Below, piece after piece: positions 8,916 to 17,259 of a stretch of DNA of 64,000 nt (the first letter of the stretch is position 1; each line of letters opens with the position of its first letter). The notes under the pieces were generated by a model. That model saw only the letters and a list, made by a program, of their open reading frames with translations. It did not search any database and was not told where the DNA came from. The DNA comes from Niastella yeongjuensis (lineage in GTDB: Bacteria > Bacteroidota > Bacteroidia > Chitinophagales > Chitinophagaceae), in contig NZ_FOCZ01000003.1 of assembly GCF_900110245.1 (NCBI RefSeq), forward strand, positions 62,001 to 126,000, in the 5' to 3' direction. The position numbers were made by a program, and so were the translations under genes.

Positions 8916-9256
8916 ACAGGTTGATTCCCTGGGTATCGCCTGAACATAGCCTGAGGATTGCCTGGAAAGGCCATACGTGCCGGGGGAAGTGTAGGGGAGT
9001 TCTCTGGCAGTTCACTGGAAGTCCACTGGGAACTCTCTGTATACCTCGAGTCTTTAGAGACTTTCCGGACAATACCCAGGCACTATCCCGGCCGCCAGTC
9101 CACCATTCCGGTACTGTAAACCGGCCTGTCAGATTTACCTCTTCTTTGGGTTAGTGCCGGGTTTGCGCCGGACCTTGTTCTGGATTTGTTTTGCTTTTCC
9201 CGAATAAAACCGGGTGTTTCCCTAAGGGAGATCCGAACAAATCCCGAACAACGATG
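8916..9256. repeat. Degenerate 11-bp-phased intergenic sequence
   Basis: Cut into 11-bp units from 8916, the same short words recur in register: GCCTGAACATA, GCCTGAGGATT, GCCTGGAAAGG (8938-8970); CTGGCAGTTCA, CTGGAAGTCCA, CTGGGAACTCT (9004-9036); and, still in register, GAACAAATCCC, GAACAACGATG (9235-9256). The block is GC-richer than its flanks. No frame shows a recognisable protein, and the rest of the interval 9257-9600 shows nothing recognisable either. The function is unknown. Confidence 0.55.
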
Positions 9257-9603
9257 GGTTTAAATCCAGCAGATATCAGGGATAAAATCGAAGATAAATT
9301 CAGGTACTTCAAACAGTTGGGATGTTTTTCCGCGTTATGTTGGAATGCTTACCGACAGCAGCATCTTGGCTATAACGTTAGAGAAAATATTTAGCAGTAT
9401 TTGTAAGAGGATTTGCCAGTTTGTGGTAGATCGTGGAGGCATTGGGTTTCTAAATCGATTTAGATTTTATTTTAAATCGCCTATAGTTATCCGACACTGC
9501 ATTTCCAAACCTGAATGGCTATACGGTTCTCATTAATTCCGATAAAAGAAATCAAAACTCTGCATAAAATACCGTTTTCCCAAAAAACTGTAATTTCCCC
9601 AAT

Positions 9604-9712
9604 TTCTGCCCTCTGCCTTCTGCCTTCTGCCCTCTGTAGGCTATGGCGGTCGAAAGGGGTAGGCGTGCCCGTATTCCGCTTACAGCTTATGGCTTAAAGC
9701 TTACAGCTATTT
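9604..9712. repeat. Two heptamer arrays (TTCTGCC type and GCTTACA type)
   Basis: 9604-9638 is TTCTGCC, CTCTGCC, TTCTGCC, TTCTGCC, CTCTGTA. 9678-9712 is GCTTACA, GCTTATG, GCTTAAA, GCTTACA, GCTATTT. Between them is the GGCTATGGCGG block shared with 7.29 kb. An open frame running through this stretch from 9643 into the GH51 gene is made of repeat sequence and is not part of the protein. Confidence 0.8.
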
Positions 9713-9753
9713 TCCGTACATTTAGTGTCAATAATACGATTAACACTTGCTGT

Positions 9754-11706
9754 ATGAAAAAGCTAATCTGCCTGCTTGCATCTTGCTTTTGCATGGGTGT
9801 GGTGGTTCAGGCCCAGAAACCGATAAGTCCACACCTGTTTGGAATTTTCTTTGAAGACATTAACTATGCGGCCGATGGCGGCCTGTATGCTGAATTAATT
9901 CAGAACCGCTCGTTTGAATACAGCGCCAGTGACAAACGCGACTGGAATCCGCTCACGGCGTGGCAATTTACCAGGGAAGGATTTTCTTACGGCACTATTT
10001 CTATCGAGACCAGCACCCCGGTTCATCCCAATAACCCGCACTATGTGGTACTGACCATAGAAGAAGTGGGCCGGGAAGGAGTTGGTTTGAATAATACCGG
10101 TTTTGATGGCATAGCGATAAAAGCCGGTGAACAGTACGATTTCTCCCTGTTTGCCAAACAACTCACTGCAAATGCCATTCCTGTATCCGTACAATTGAAA
10201 GGCAGGCAGGGAAATCTTTCCAATGAAGTAACTATTAACAGCGATTCAAAAGACTGGAAAAAATACTCGGCTACATTGACCGCTACCCAAACCGACGACA
10301 GCGCCATGCTGGTCATTGTAGCAAAGGGAACAGGGAAAATAGCGCTGGATATGATCTCCCTGTTTCCTCAAAGGACATTTAAGAACCGGCCCAATGGCTT
10401 ACGGGCCGATCTGGCGCAAACTATTGCCGATCTGCAACCGAAGTTCATGCGTTTCCCCGGTGGCTGCCTGGTACACGGGGACGGATTGGGTAATATGTAT
10501 CAATGGAAGCAGACTATTGGCCCGGTGGAACAACGGGTAGAGCAAAGAAACATCTGGAGTTACCACCAATCGGTGGGACTGGGTTATTTTGAATACTTCC
10601 AGTTTTGTGAAGATATGGGCGCCATACCCTTGCCGGTGGTAGCAGCCGGTGTAAGCTGCCAGAATTCAGGCGGTACCTGGCGTATAGGCGGTACCGGTCA
10701 GAAAGGCTTGTCGATCGAAGACATGAAAACATACATCCAGGATATTCTGGACCTGATAGAATGGGCCAATGGCGCACCCACAACAACCTGGGGCGCTAAA
10801 CGGGCGGCGGCTGGCCATCCCGGGCCGTTTCACCTCAAATACATAGGCATCGGCAATGAAGACAAGATCACCCCGGTTTTTAAAGAGCGGTTTAAAATGA
10901 TTTATGATGTGGTGCATGCAAAACACCCCGAGATCACCATTATTGGTACAGTTGGGCCGTTTCACTCCGGCGAAGACTATGACCTGGGCTGGAATTTTGC
11001 CAACGAGGTAAAAGTAGAAATGGTAGATGAACATTATTATGAAAAACCGGAATGGTTTGTCAGTAACCTTACCCGGTATGATACCTATTCCCGCGCCCAC
11101 TCAAAGGTATATGTCGGCGAATATGCTGCGCATGATGTAAAACGAAGGAACACGCTCCGGTCAGCTTTAGCGGAAGCGCTGTACATGACCTCGCTGGAAC
11201 GCAATGGCGATGTGGTATTGTTTGCCTCCTATGCACCTTTATTGGGCCGCAGGGGACATACACAATGGAATCCCAACCTGATCTATTTTACCGGTACACA
11301 GATTTGTCCCACCATAAACTACTATGCGCAAAAGCTGTTCGCCAACAATGAAGGGGATGTATATTACCCCAATGTTATCTCAGCCAAAGTAGCAGACACT
11401 GCAAAGACCTTTGCGGCCTCCTGTGTTACCGATAGTAAAACCGGTGATCTCATTCTCAAAATAGTAAACAGGGATTCGGTTGGGATGGCAGCGAAAATCA
11501 ATCTGGGTAGTATGGGTGCGTTCAATGCCAATGCCAGTGTTACGGTGTTAAGCGGCGATCCCGATGCAGAAAACAGTTGTGCCGGTTCGCAAAATATACA
11601 ACCACAAACATCGAAGTTAACTGTCAATAAGTCTTTTACTTATCAGGCCCCGGCCAATTCGTTAACAGTCATCAGGATCCATACAAGGTCAATGGGTAAA
11701 AAGTGA
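9754..11706 (+). CDS. Alpha-L-arabinofuranosidase, GH51
   Basis: A 650-residue secreted enzyme. The start is set at ATG 9754 because it gives a clean signal peptide (MKKLICLLASCFCMGVVVQAQ); the frame is open for 37 codons upstream, but those come from intergenic repeats. GH51 features: HLFGIFFEDINYAADGGLY at the mature N-terminus, a carbohydrate-binding-like segment (about 100-210), MRFPGGC, the acid/base glutamate in IGIGNE (about residue 368) and the probable nucleophile in VYVGEYAAHD (about residue 455), then a C-terminal beta domain. It removes terminal arabinofuranosyl groups from hemicellulose side chains. It has no SusCD partner nearby. Confidence 0.9.
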   Translation: MKKLICLLASCFCMGVVVQAQKPISPHLFGIFFEDINYAADGGLYAELIQNRSFEYSASDKRDWNPLTAWQFTREGFSYGTISIETSTPVHPNNPHYVVLTIEEVGREGVGLNNTGFDGIAIKAGEQYDFSLFAKQLTANAIPVSVQLKGRQGNLSNEVTINSDSKDWKKYSATLTATQTDDSAMLVIVAKGTGKIALDMISLFPQRTFKNRPNGLRADLAQTIADLQPKFMRFPGGCLVHGDGLGNMYQWKQTIGPVEQRVEQRNIWSYHQSVGLGYFEYFQFCEDMGAIPLPVVAAGVSCQNSGGTWRIGGTGQKGLSIEDMKTYIQDILDLIEWANGAPTTTWGAKRAAAGHPGPFHLKYIGIGNEDKITPVFKERFKMIYDVVHAKHPEITIIGTVGPFHSGEDYDLGWNFANEVKVEMVDEHYYEKPEWFVSNLTRYDTYSRAHSKVYVGEYAAHDVKRRNTLRSALAEALYMTSLERNGDVVLFASYAPLLGRRGHTQWNPNLIYFTGTQICPTINYYAQKLFANNEGDVYYPNVISAKVADTAKTFAASCVTDSKTGDLILKIVNRDSVGMAAKINLGSMGAFNANASVTVLSGDPDAENSCAGSQNIQPQTSKLTVNKSFTYQAPANSLTVIRIHTRSMGKK

Positions 11707-11812
11707 TGGTGAGAAAAAAAATACTGGACCTACACAATAAAAAAACAACGCAGATAACGGCATTAGCCGGCCTTTGGGCACGACTCTTTTTTTACTTATT
11801 GGGTGTAATTAG

Positions 11813-11820
11813 TACTTTTG
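11813..11820 (+). promoter_or_regulatory. Putative -7 element (TACTTTTG) of the MBL-fold gene
   Basis: TACTTTTG matches the Bacteroidetes TAnnTTTG box and lies 57 bp before the ATG at 11878. About 20 bp upstream is only a T run rather than a clean TTTG, so the -33 part is weak. Confidence 0.4.
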
Positions 11821-11877
11821 CGATCTCTCAATTTTATCCGCGATCTGCCTGCCCATTAAAAACGCTTAATCTGTACC

Positions 11878-12708
11878 ATGAAAAAATTAAGTCTTTTTTT
11901 GCTGGGATTGTTCAGTGCCAGTTTCGCGATCTCCCAAACTACCACGCAATATGAAGTGTATGCCGTAAAGTATTCTGCTGCCGTGCATGATTCTACTGTT
12001 ACCAAACACGAGAAAGACAGTGTAAGTGTAGATTTCATGGTGTGGCTGATAAAAGGCAATGGAAAGAATATTTTAATGGATGCCGGCTATTTGTACAGTG
12101 TGGAATCTGCAAAGAACTTTGATGTGATCGATGATCTTCGGCCCGATTCAACTTTACAAAAGCATACATTGAACCCCAAAGATGTTACCGATATTATTTT
12201 AAGCTTTCAGCACCTCGATCATATCAGCGCCATCGACCTGTTTCCTAACGCCCAGGTTTGGGTGCAAAAAGATGATTACAATTATTTCACCAATACGGCC
12301 TGGCAAAAGGGTGGCGTAAATGGACAGTTCAACAAACGGGAAGTAAAAAAGCTGGTAGATGTGCATGGAAAAGGCCGGGTAACCCTGTTTGAAGGTTATA
12401 ATAAAGAGATCATTCAGGGACTCAAGATCTTCCCAGGTTCAAGAAACCCCGCGTTGCCGCAATATGCATTGGTAAAAACAAGCCTGGGCAATATGGCCCT
12501 TGCTTCAGACAATATCTGGATCTATTACAATTCCGATTTCGTAACTCCGGCGCCTGCGTTCCGCACGTTCGATGCCAATGGGTATGTAAAAGCCATGCAG
12601 AAAATGCAAACACTGGTAAACGATGAAAAGCTTATTGTACCCGGTTATGTAGGTTCTGCCTTTACGAAATTCCCGGTTATTACAGAAGGGGTTATAAGAG
12701 TGAAATAA
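11878..12708 (+). CDS. Metallo-beta-lactamase-fold protein with incomplete metal site
   Basis: A 276-residue protein with a signal peptide (cleavage near AISQ, residue 20), so periplasmic or secreted. The layout follows the N-acyl-homoserine-lactonase branch of the MBL superfamily: ILMDAGY strand, the motif region SFQHLDHISAID followed by FPNAQVWVQKDDYNYF, then EGYNKEI...GLKIFPGS and MALASDN. Of the seven usual ligands, only His112, Asp114, His115 and Asp211 are in place; the first His is Phe110, the PGH histidine is Ser188 and the last histidine is Tyr257 (VPGYVG). A normal dinuclear site is therefore unlikely; a one-metal enzyme or a binding protein is possible. A terminator follows. Confidence 0.75.
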   Translation: MKKLSLFLLGLFSASFAISQTTTQYEVYAVKYSAAVHDSTVTKHEKDSVSVDFMVWLIKGNGKNILMDAGYLYSVESAKNFDVIDDLRPDSTLQKHTLNPKDVTDIILSFQHLDHISAIDLFPNAQVWVQKDDYNYFTNTAWQKGGVNGQFNKREVKKLVDVHGKGRVTLFEGYNKEIIQGLKIFPGSRNPALPQYALVKTSLGNMALASDNIWIYYNSDFVTPAPAFRTFDANGYVKAMQKMQTLVNDEKLIVPGYVGSAFTKFPVITEGVIRVK

Positions 12709-12727
12709 ACATAATTGAATATATTGG

Positions 12728-12763
12728 AAAAAGCCTCTCGAATGAATCGGGAGGCTTTTTTTA
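12728..12763. terminator. Bidirectional intrinsic terminator between convergent genes
   Basis: AAAAAGCCTC (12728-12737) pairs with GAGGCTTTTT (12751-12760), extended by TCG/CGG inside; a T run follows on the plus strand and an A run precedes it. It serves the MBL-fold gene and the GH3-type gene. Confidence 0.9.
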
Positions 12764-12769
12764 TTTAGT

Positions 12770-14266
12770 CTATATCGACAGCACTTTCTTCAACTGCCCG
12801 GCAAACTGGTAATCATTCCGTGCATGTGGCACTTTCTGCTGCAACCCGGTTTTGCCAGATGCCTTCAGGTAAGTTTCAAAACCTCCCTTAGGTACAACCG
12901 TGATCTTTAGTGGTTCAATGGCCTTATGCATTACAACATCTTTATAGGAGAAATTACGTGCGCAGATCTGGATATCGAGCAGGCGGGCAAACTCCTCCAT
13001 ATTGTCAGGCGTCTGACCAAACTCAATGAACCATTCATGGTAGGGGAGTGACCCATCGTCTTTGATATTGGGTGCCACTGTATATTCAACAATGGTAGCG
13101 CTGCAGGCGGCGGCTGTTTCGCTGATCGACTTTTCGGTTTCTTCTACCGTCACGTGTTCACCAAATGCAGAAATATACTGGGCAATTCTTCCGGTGATCT
13201 CAATGCGGTGCGGAAATACGGATTTGAACCGAACGGTATCGCCATTGATATAACCCCACAATCCGGCATTTGTATTTAACACGAGGGCGTAGTTAACACC
13301 AGGTTTTACATCGTTTAATGAAACCCTGTCTACATGCTCCTTGCCCAGGGTATCTACGGCTACAAATTCAAAGAAGATGCCATTGTTCAGGATCAGTTGC
13401 ATGCCACGTTCGTTCAGGCGGTCCTGGTAGGCGAGCAGACCTTCGGTAGACGGATACGTTTCAAATACATCGAAGGGCATGTTGATGTACTTTTTTATTT
13501 CCGGCATAAAAGGTTCATAATCCATACCGCTTAAAATGAGCAGCTGAAAGTTCGGGAACAGTTCGTTGAAATCCTTTCCTGTTTTTGATTTCAGTGACCG
13601 CAGAAAGACCAGCAACCATACCGGCATGGCCACAATAATGCGGATATCATTGGCCTCTGCCAGATCGATCATGGCCTCGATCCTTTCTTTATAGTCGGGA
13701 ATGGCGTTTATTTCGTCGGAGGGCAAACGCAGCCATTTATACCACCAGGGCACACAACTGTTGCCGATAGTAGAAATAGGCGCTGTTTTAATACCATTGA
13801 TCTCTTCAAAGAAATGTCCGTCGGAAAAGAACAGGGATTTGCCTTTTAAAAAGGCCAGCTTGTTGTTTTTATGGGAATAGGTCAGCGGGGCATATTGTCC
13901 GCCCCCAATGTGATTCTTCAACGAATCTTTTGTTACCGGGATGTACTTCGTATTGCTGGTAGTGCCGGAAGTTTTGCCAAAGAAGGCCGGCCGGCCTTTC
14001 CACAACACATCTTTTTCGCCCGATTTTATTCTTTCTATATAGGGGAGTAACTGTTCGTAATTCCGTAGGGGCACCCGTTGTTTAAAATCTTCGTAGGTAT
14101 GTATTTCATCGAAGGCATGGTCTTTCCCAAAGGCCGTGTGTTTTGCTTCTTCAACAAAAGAACGCATCAGTTCCTGCTGACAGGCTATTGGATCGGCCAG
14201 CATACCTTCTACACGTTTATACTTCATCTTTACAAAAGACGAGAGCAAAGAATCGACTAATTTCAA
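12770..14266 (-). CDS. GH3 auxin-responsive promoter family protein (acyl-adenylating enzyme fold)
   Basis: A 498-residue cytosolic protein of the GH3/JAR1-like branch of the ANL adenylating superfamily. Visible motifs: the ATP-binding loop FFGKTSGTTSNTKYIPVT (about residues 95-112), VFETYPSTEGLLAYQ (adenylate site), LVLNTNAGLWGYINGDTVRF and a C-terminal EFGQTPDN...LDIQICARNFSYKD segment. Plant members couple acyl acids such as jasmonate and indole acetate to amino acids; bacterial members are common in Bacteroidota and mostly uncharacterised. Single gene, convergent with the MBL-fold gene. Confidence 0.85.
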   Translation of the reverse strand: MKLVDSLLSSFVKMKYKRVEGMLADPIACQQELMRSFVEEAKHTAFGKDHAFDEIHTYEDFKQRVPLRNYEQLLPYIERIKSGEKDVLWKGRPAFFGKTSGTTSNTKYIPVTKDSLKNHIGGGQYAPLTYSHKNNKLAFLKGKSLFFSDGHFFEEINGIKTAPISTIGNSCVPWWYKWLRLPSDEINAIPDYKERIEAMIDLAEANDIRIIVAMPVWLLVFLRSLKSKTGKDFNELFPNFQLLILSGMDYEPFMPEIKKYINMPFDVFETYPSTEGLLAYQDRLNERGMQLILNNGIFFEFVAVDTLGKEHVDRVSLNDVKPGVNYALVLNTNAGLWGYINGDTVRFKSVFPHRIEITGRIAQYISAFGEHVTVEETEKSISETAAACSATIVEYTVAPNIKDDGSLPYHEWFIEFGQTPDNMEEFARLLDIQICARNFSYKDVVMHKAIEPLKITVVPKGGFETYLKASGKTGLQQKVPHARNDYQFAGQLKKVLSI

Positions 14267-14408
14267 GGGCTCAGGGGTTTAAGGGTGATCCGATTCGGCA
14301 AATGTAGGAAGGCTTTTTAACTTATACAATTGGTGCTTTGTAAATAACTCATAACCAATTTTATGACTATCTTTAACGCACAAAAAAAAGCAACTACAAC
14401 CAACCACT

Positions 14409-14987
14409 ATGCATGCGGCGCTTTTACAGGAGTTTAGAAAGCATATTACCCTAACAGCTGAAGAAGAAGAGCTGGTAATCGCCTCTTTTCGCTACAAAAA
14501 AGTAAGACGGGGCCAGATTCTGGTGCAGCCACCTGATGTCGCCATCTATGAACACTATGTTATCAGTGGTTGTCTGTTTGAATATTATATTGACGACAAT
14601 GGCACCCAGCACACGCTGATTTTTGCTCCGGAAGGCTGGTGGGCTACTGATCTGCCGAGCTTTTTAACCGGGAGAGATGCAAAATATCATATTGAAGCGC
14701 TGGAAGACAGCGAATTGTTACAGGTATCAAAGGAGGCGCTGGATAAATTATTGGTAAAAGTGCCTGTATTAAACAGTTATTACAGGGTACTTTATCAAAA
14801 TGCGGTGGTAGCTCAGGGCGAACGCCTGCAAGCTATGTTAAGCAGCCAGGTGGAAGAACGATATAACCGGTTCTTACAAAAATACCCGCAGTTACAGAAC
14901 AGGGTACCCCAGTACCTGATTGCCTCTTATCTGGGCGTAACGCCCGAATTCTTTAGCCGGATGAAATCACGCATGCTCAAATCTTAA
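14409..14987 (+). CDS. Crp/Fnr-family transcriptional regulator
   Basis: A 192-residue protein with an N-terminal cyclic-nucleotide-binding-like beta-roll (residues about 10-125) and a short C-terminal helix-turn-helix (QYLIASYLGVTPEFFSRMKSRML). There are no four-cysteine iron-sulfur ligands, so it is not a classical oxygen-sensing FNR; the effector is unknown. The downstream DoxX-pirin promoter carries an FNR-like half-palindrome that overlaps this gene's own stop codon, which makes the regulator the obvious candidate to control those genes. The ATG at 14409 gives the standard family length. Confidence 0.85.
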   Translation: MHAALLQEFRKHITLTAEEEELVIASFRYKKVRRGQILVQPPDVAIYEHYVISGCLFEYYIDDNGTQHTLIFAPEGWWATDLPSFLTGRDAKYHIEALEDSELLQVSKEALDKLLVKVPVLNSYYRVLYQNAVVAQGERLQAMLSSQVEERYNRFLQKYPQLQNRVPQYLIASYLGVTPEFFSRMKSRMLKS

Positions 14988-15050
14988 ACTAGATCAATTT
15001 CCTTTCTTAATATAGTACATTGGGCGGCGGGCCGCTATTTGCCAACTTTG
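14984..15050 (+). promoter_or_regulatory. doxX-pirin promoter with FNR-like box
   Basis: TTAAACTAGATCAA (14984-14997) matches 12 of 14 bases of the palindrome TTGATCTAGATCAA found at 60493. After 21 nt comes ATTG (15019-15022), then 20 nt, then CAACTTTG (15043-15050), one base off the TAnnTTTG consensus. The promoter covers an upstream TTG codon at 15020, which rules that codon out as the start of the DoxX gene. The same spacing is seen at the SphA-porin promoter at 60.5 kb. Confidence 0.65.
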
Positions 15051-15073
15051 TTCTCGTAAAAAACAAACAACAA

Positions 15074-15538
15074 ATGAGAACAATGATTTCAAGGCTTACA
15101 GCCACCCAACCCGAACTTACCCCTTTAATTTTAAGACTCGTATTTGCAATCGTTATATGGCCACACGGCGCCCAGTTATTAGTGGGTTGCTTTGGTGGAT
15201 ATGGCTTCACCGGCACTATGCAATATTTTACCACACAGGCAGGCTTACCTGCTGTTATTGCCTTCCTGGTTATTATGTTGGAATTTTTTGGTAGTTTATT
15301 TATTCTGCTTGGATTCTTCACCAGGTTCTTCGCAGCGGCTTCCATCATCCTGTTCCTGGGAATGATTGTTACCGTACACCAACAGAATGGCTTTTTTATG
15401 AACTGGTATGGTTCGGCCAAAGGCGAGGGTTTTGAATACCACCTGCTTGTTATCGGCATCTTGTTGACATTGATCATCTCCGGCGCTGGTAAAGCAAGTG
15501 TAGATGCCTTGATCTATAATAAAACGAATAATAAATAA
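15074..15538 (+). CDS. DoxX-family membrane protein
   Basis: A 154-residue inner-membrane protein with four hydrophobic helices. Family features are LILRLVFAIVIWPHGAQLLVG near the N-terminus and the GFFTRFFAAASIILFLGMI helix. DoxX proteins are quinone-associated or thiosulfate-oxidation-related membrane subunits, but most bacterial members have no assigned role. ATG 15074 is chosen over an upstream in-frame TTG because the promoter lies between them. It is followed after 21 bp by pirin, so the two form an operon behind the Crp/Fnr gene. Confidence 0.82.
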   Translation: MRTMISRLTATQPELTPLILRLVFAIVIWPHGAQLLVGCFGGYGFTGTMQYFTTQAGLPAVIAFLVIMLEFFGSLFILLGFFTRFFAAASIILFLGMIVTVHQQNGFFMNWYGSAKGEGFEYHLLVIGILLTLIISGAGKASVDALIYNKTNNK

Positions 15539-15559
15539 TAAATAATAAAAGATAATACC

Positions 15560-16297
15560 ATGTCTGCCTTAAAATATTCTCCGATCGTAAAGATCAACGA
15601 GAACAAAAGAGATAATTTCTCCGCTTTTCAGGCCCGGTATCATGCCTTTGGTGAACTGATGAGTCCTGCTATAGGGTTCGATCACTTCCATATGAACAAA
15701 GACGTTTTTGGCGCGCACCGCCACGTGCATATGTCGGCCCTCAGCTACCTGTTCGAAGATTCAGTAGCTTATCACAATACCGACTCCATAGGCACCGACC
15801 TGATCATTACACCGGGCAGTTTGTTATGGACCTGGGCCGGAAGCGGCGTGGTACATCATGAAGTCCCTACCGTTGAAGGCGGCGAAGTGCATGGGTTGCA
15901 GTTGTTTTTAGATATCCCGGCCGCTACCAGAACATTGCCACCCAAAAGTGTTTACATTCCCCTGGAGAAAATGCCGGTGGTAACCGGTGATGGTTCAACT
16001 GTTAAAGTGGTGATGGGAAAAGCGGGCGATGCCATCAATGCAACACAAACGCCGGAACCGGTAACCCTGCTGGATGTAAAATTGAGTGCAGGAAAAACTA
16101 CTGACTATGCGTTGCCTGCAGGCTGGAACGGAACGGTATACGTACTGACTGGATCGGTTGCTGTAAACACCACTAAGCTGAACAGCAATGAAGCAGTGGC
16201 GTTTGGTTCAGCCGACGCTGATGAAAAGATAACATTTACAGCCGCTGCCGATAGCCGTTTTCTGTTGATCAGCGGTGCACCAATTGCCCACGCGTAA
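15560..16297 (+). CDS. Pirin-family bicupin protein
   Basis: A 245-residue cytosolic protein. The N-terminal cupin shows the metal-binding pattern HRHVHMSALSYLFEDS...HNTDS and the later WTWAGSGVVHHEVP, which carries the second His and Glu of pirin metal sites. The C-terminal cupin is more degenerate. Pirins bind iron or nickel and either oxidise flavonoids such as quercetin or act as redox-sensing cofactors. Second gene of the DoxX operon; a terminator lies 20 bp after the stop. Confidence 0.85.
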   Translation: MSALKYSPIVKINENKRDNFSAFQARYHAFGELMSPAIGFDHFHMNKDVFGAHRHVHMSALSYLFEDSVAYHNTDSIGTDLIITPGSLLWTWAGSGVVHHEVPTVEGGEVHGLQLFLDIPAATRTLPPKSVYIPLEKMPVVTGDGSTVKVVMGKAGDAINATQTPEPVTLLDVKLSAGKTTDYALPAGWNGTVYVLTGSVAVNTTKLNSNEAVAFGSADADEKITFTAAADSRFLLISGAPIAHA

Positions 16298-16316
16298 CAG
16301 AAATTCAATACATGAT

Positions 16317-16352
16317 AAAAAGTCCCTCCTGTACAGCAGGAGGGATTTTTTA
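16317..16352. terminator. Bidirectional intrinsic terminator
   Basis: CCTCCTG (16325-16331) pairs with CAGGAGG (16337-16343) around TACAG, flanked by an A run before and a T run after. It separates pirin from the convergent SDR gene. Confidence 0.9.
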
Positions 16353-16353
16353 C

Positions 16354-16950
16354 TTAGCAGGGTTTAATTATTTGACCCGTATTTGCCCCAAATACGCTTT
16401 TGCGAAAACCATATTCCAACTGTTTCATGGTTACCGGAATTTCTCCGGGAAAGAAGGGGAAATAGTGAGGTGAATTTTCAATAACGGAAGGGCTAACTGC
16501 ATTGATGCGGATACCCCGCTCCAGTTCGATGGCCGCAGCCCTTACAAAACCTTCCACGGCTGCATTGGCCGCAGATGCATTGGCAAAATTCTTTTGTGGT
16601 TCGTAAGTTAATGCGCCAGTGATCAGTGTAAATGAGCCCTTGGGGTTAATGTAATGCTGGCCAATAAGCACCAGATTTATCTGCCCCATCATTTTCCCTT
16701 CCACGCCTTTGCGGAATGCCGCATCGTCCAGATCTTTCCAGAGACCTACAAACGAAGGGCCGGCTGTGGAGATCAATGCGTCAAAAGCGCCCACTTTCCT
16801 GTACATGTTTTCAATTGATTCCGGAGAAGTGATATCCAATGGAAGTTCAGCATTGCCACGATCTGTTCGAACTACCTGATGTTCTTTTTCAAACTCGTTA
16901 CACAAATACGTGCCCATGGTGCCAGAGGCGCCAACAACGATAATTTTCAT
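16354..16950 (-). CDS. Atypical short-chain dehydrogenase/reductase (Lin1944-like, lacks Tyr-Lys pair)
   Basis: A 198-residue Rossmann-fold protein. The nucleotide-binding motif is GASGTMG (residues 7-13), and LPLDITSPESIE and DALISTAGPSF mark the usual SDR strands. Where the catalytic YxxxK should be, the sequence is ASAANAAVEGF, so both Tyr and Lys are missing, as described for the Lin1944-like SDR subgroup. It may bind NAD(P) without ordinary SDR chemistry. It is the last gene of a minus-strand set: AraC regulator, small membrane protein, then this gene 10 bp later. Confidence 0.8.
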   Translation of the reverse strand: MKIIVVGASGTMGTYLCNEFEKEHQVVRTDRGNAELPLDITSPESIENMYRKVGAFDALISTAGPSFVGLWKDLDDAAFRKGVEGKMMGQINLVLIGQHYINPKGSFTLITGALTYEPQKNFANASAANAAVEGFVRAAAIELERGIRINAVSPSVIENSPHYFPFFPGEIPVTMKQLEYGFRKSVFGANTGQIIKPC

Positions 16951-16960
16951 GTGCTTTAAT

Positions 16961-17179
16961 TTATATTGTTTTCTTAGAGAATTGACGTATCAAATAGTCA
17001 AGGACCGGCAGTGCGATGAATATCATCCAGGGAACCAGTGAACTGGTGAGAATAAATGTTCTTACGTACAATGGAAGCTTTGCCAGGGAGGGGCCAAAAA
17101 GAAAAAGGAACAAGGTAATAGAAGGGTAGATGACCAGCCAGATCCTGAGTGAAGTTATTAATCTTGCTTTTGCTATCAT
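16961..17179 (-). CDS. Small two-helix membrane protein
   Basis: A 72-residue protein with two clear hydrophobic segments (about 12-30, and 40-62 with a proline in the middle) and a basic C-terminus (RQFSKKT). It lies between an AraC regulator and an atypical SDR on the same strand and its stop is 10 bp before the SDR start, so it is very likely expressed with it. I do not recognise the family beyond a general likeness to small DUF-type membrane proteins that accompany SDR genes. Confidence 0.6.
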   Translation of the reverse strand: MIAKARLITSLRIWLVIYPSITLFLFLFGPSLAKLPLYVRTFILTSSLVPWMIFIALPVLDYLIRQFSKKTI

Positions 17180-17259
17180 TTTGAGTTTATTTTATCGATA
17201 CTCAAAAGTAGCCGGTGAAGAACCCGGTATAGTAGGACAGTTATGGAGTTCGACAGGAC

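Noticed and set aside
9191-9394. 67-codon open frame in the intergenic region before GH51
   Set aside because: No family resemblance, starts inside the 11-bp-phased block, with biased and unnatural composition.
9643-9753. N-terminal extension of the GH51 gene by 37 codons
   Set aside because: The extension is translated heptamer repeat sequence and would mask the signal peptide beginning at ATG 9754.
14409-14987. Classification of the Crp/Fnr protein as an oxygen-sensing iron-sulfur FNR
   Set aside because: No N-terminal cysteine cluster is present; only general Crp/Fnr family membership is supported.
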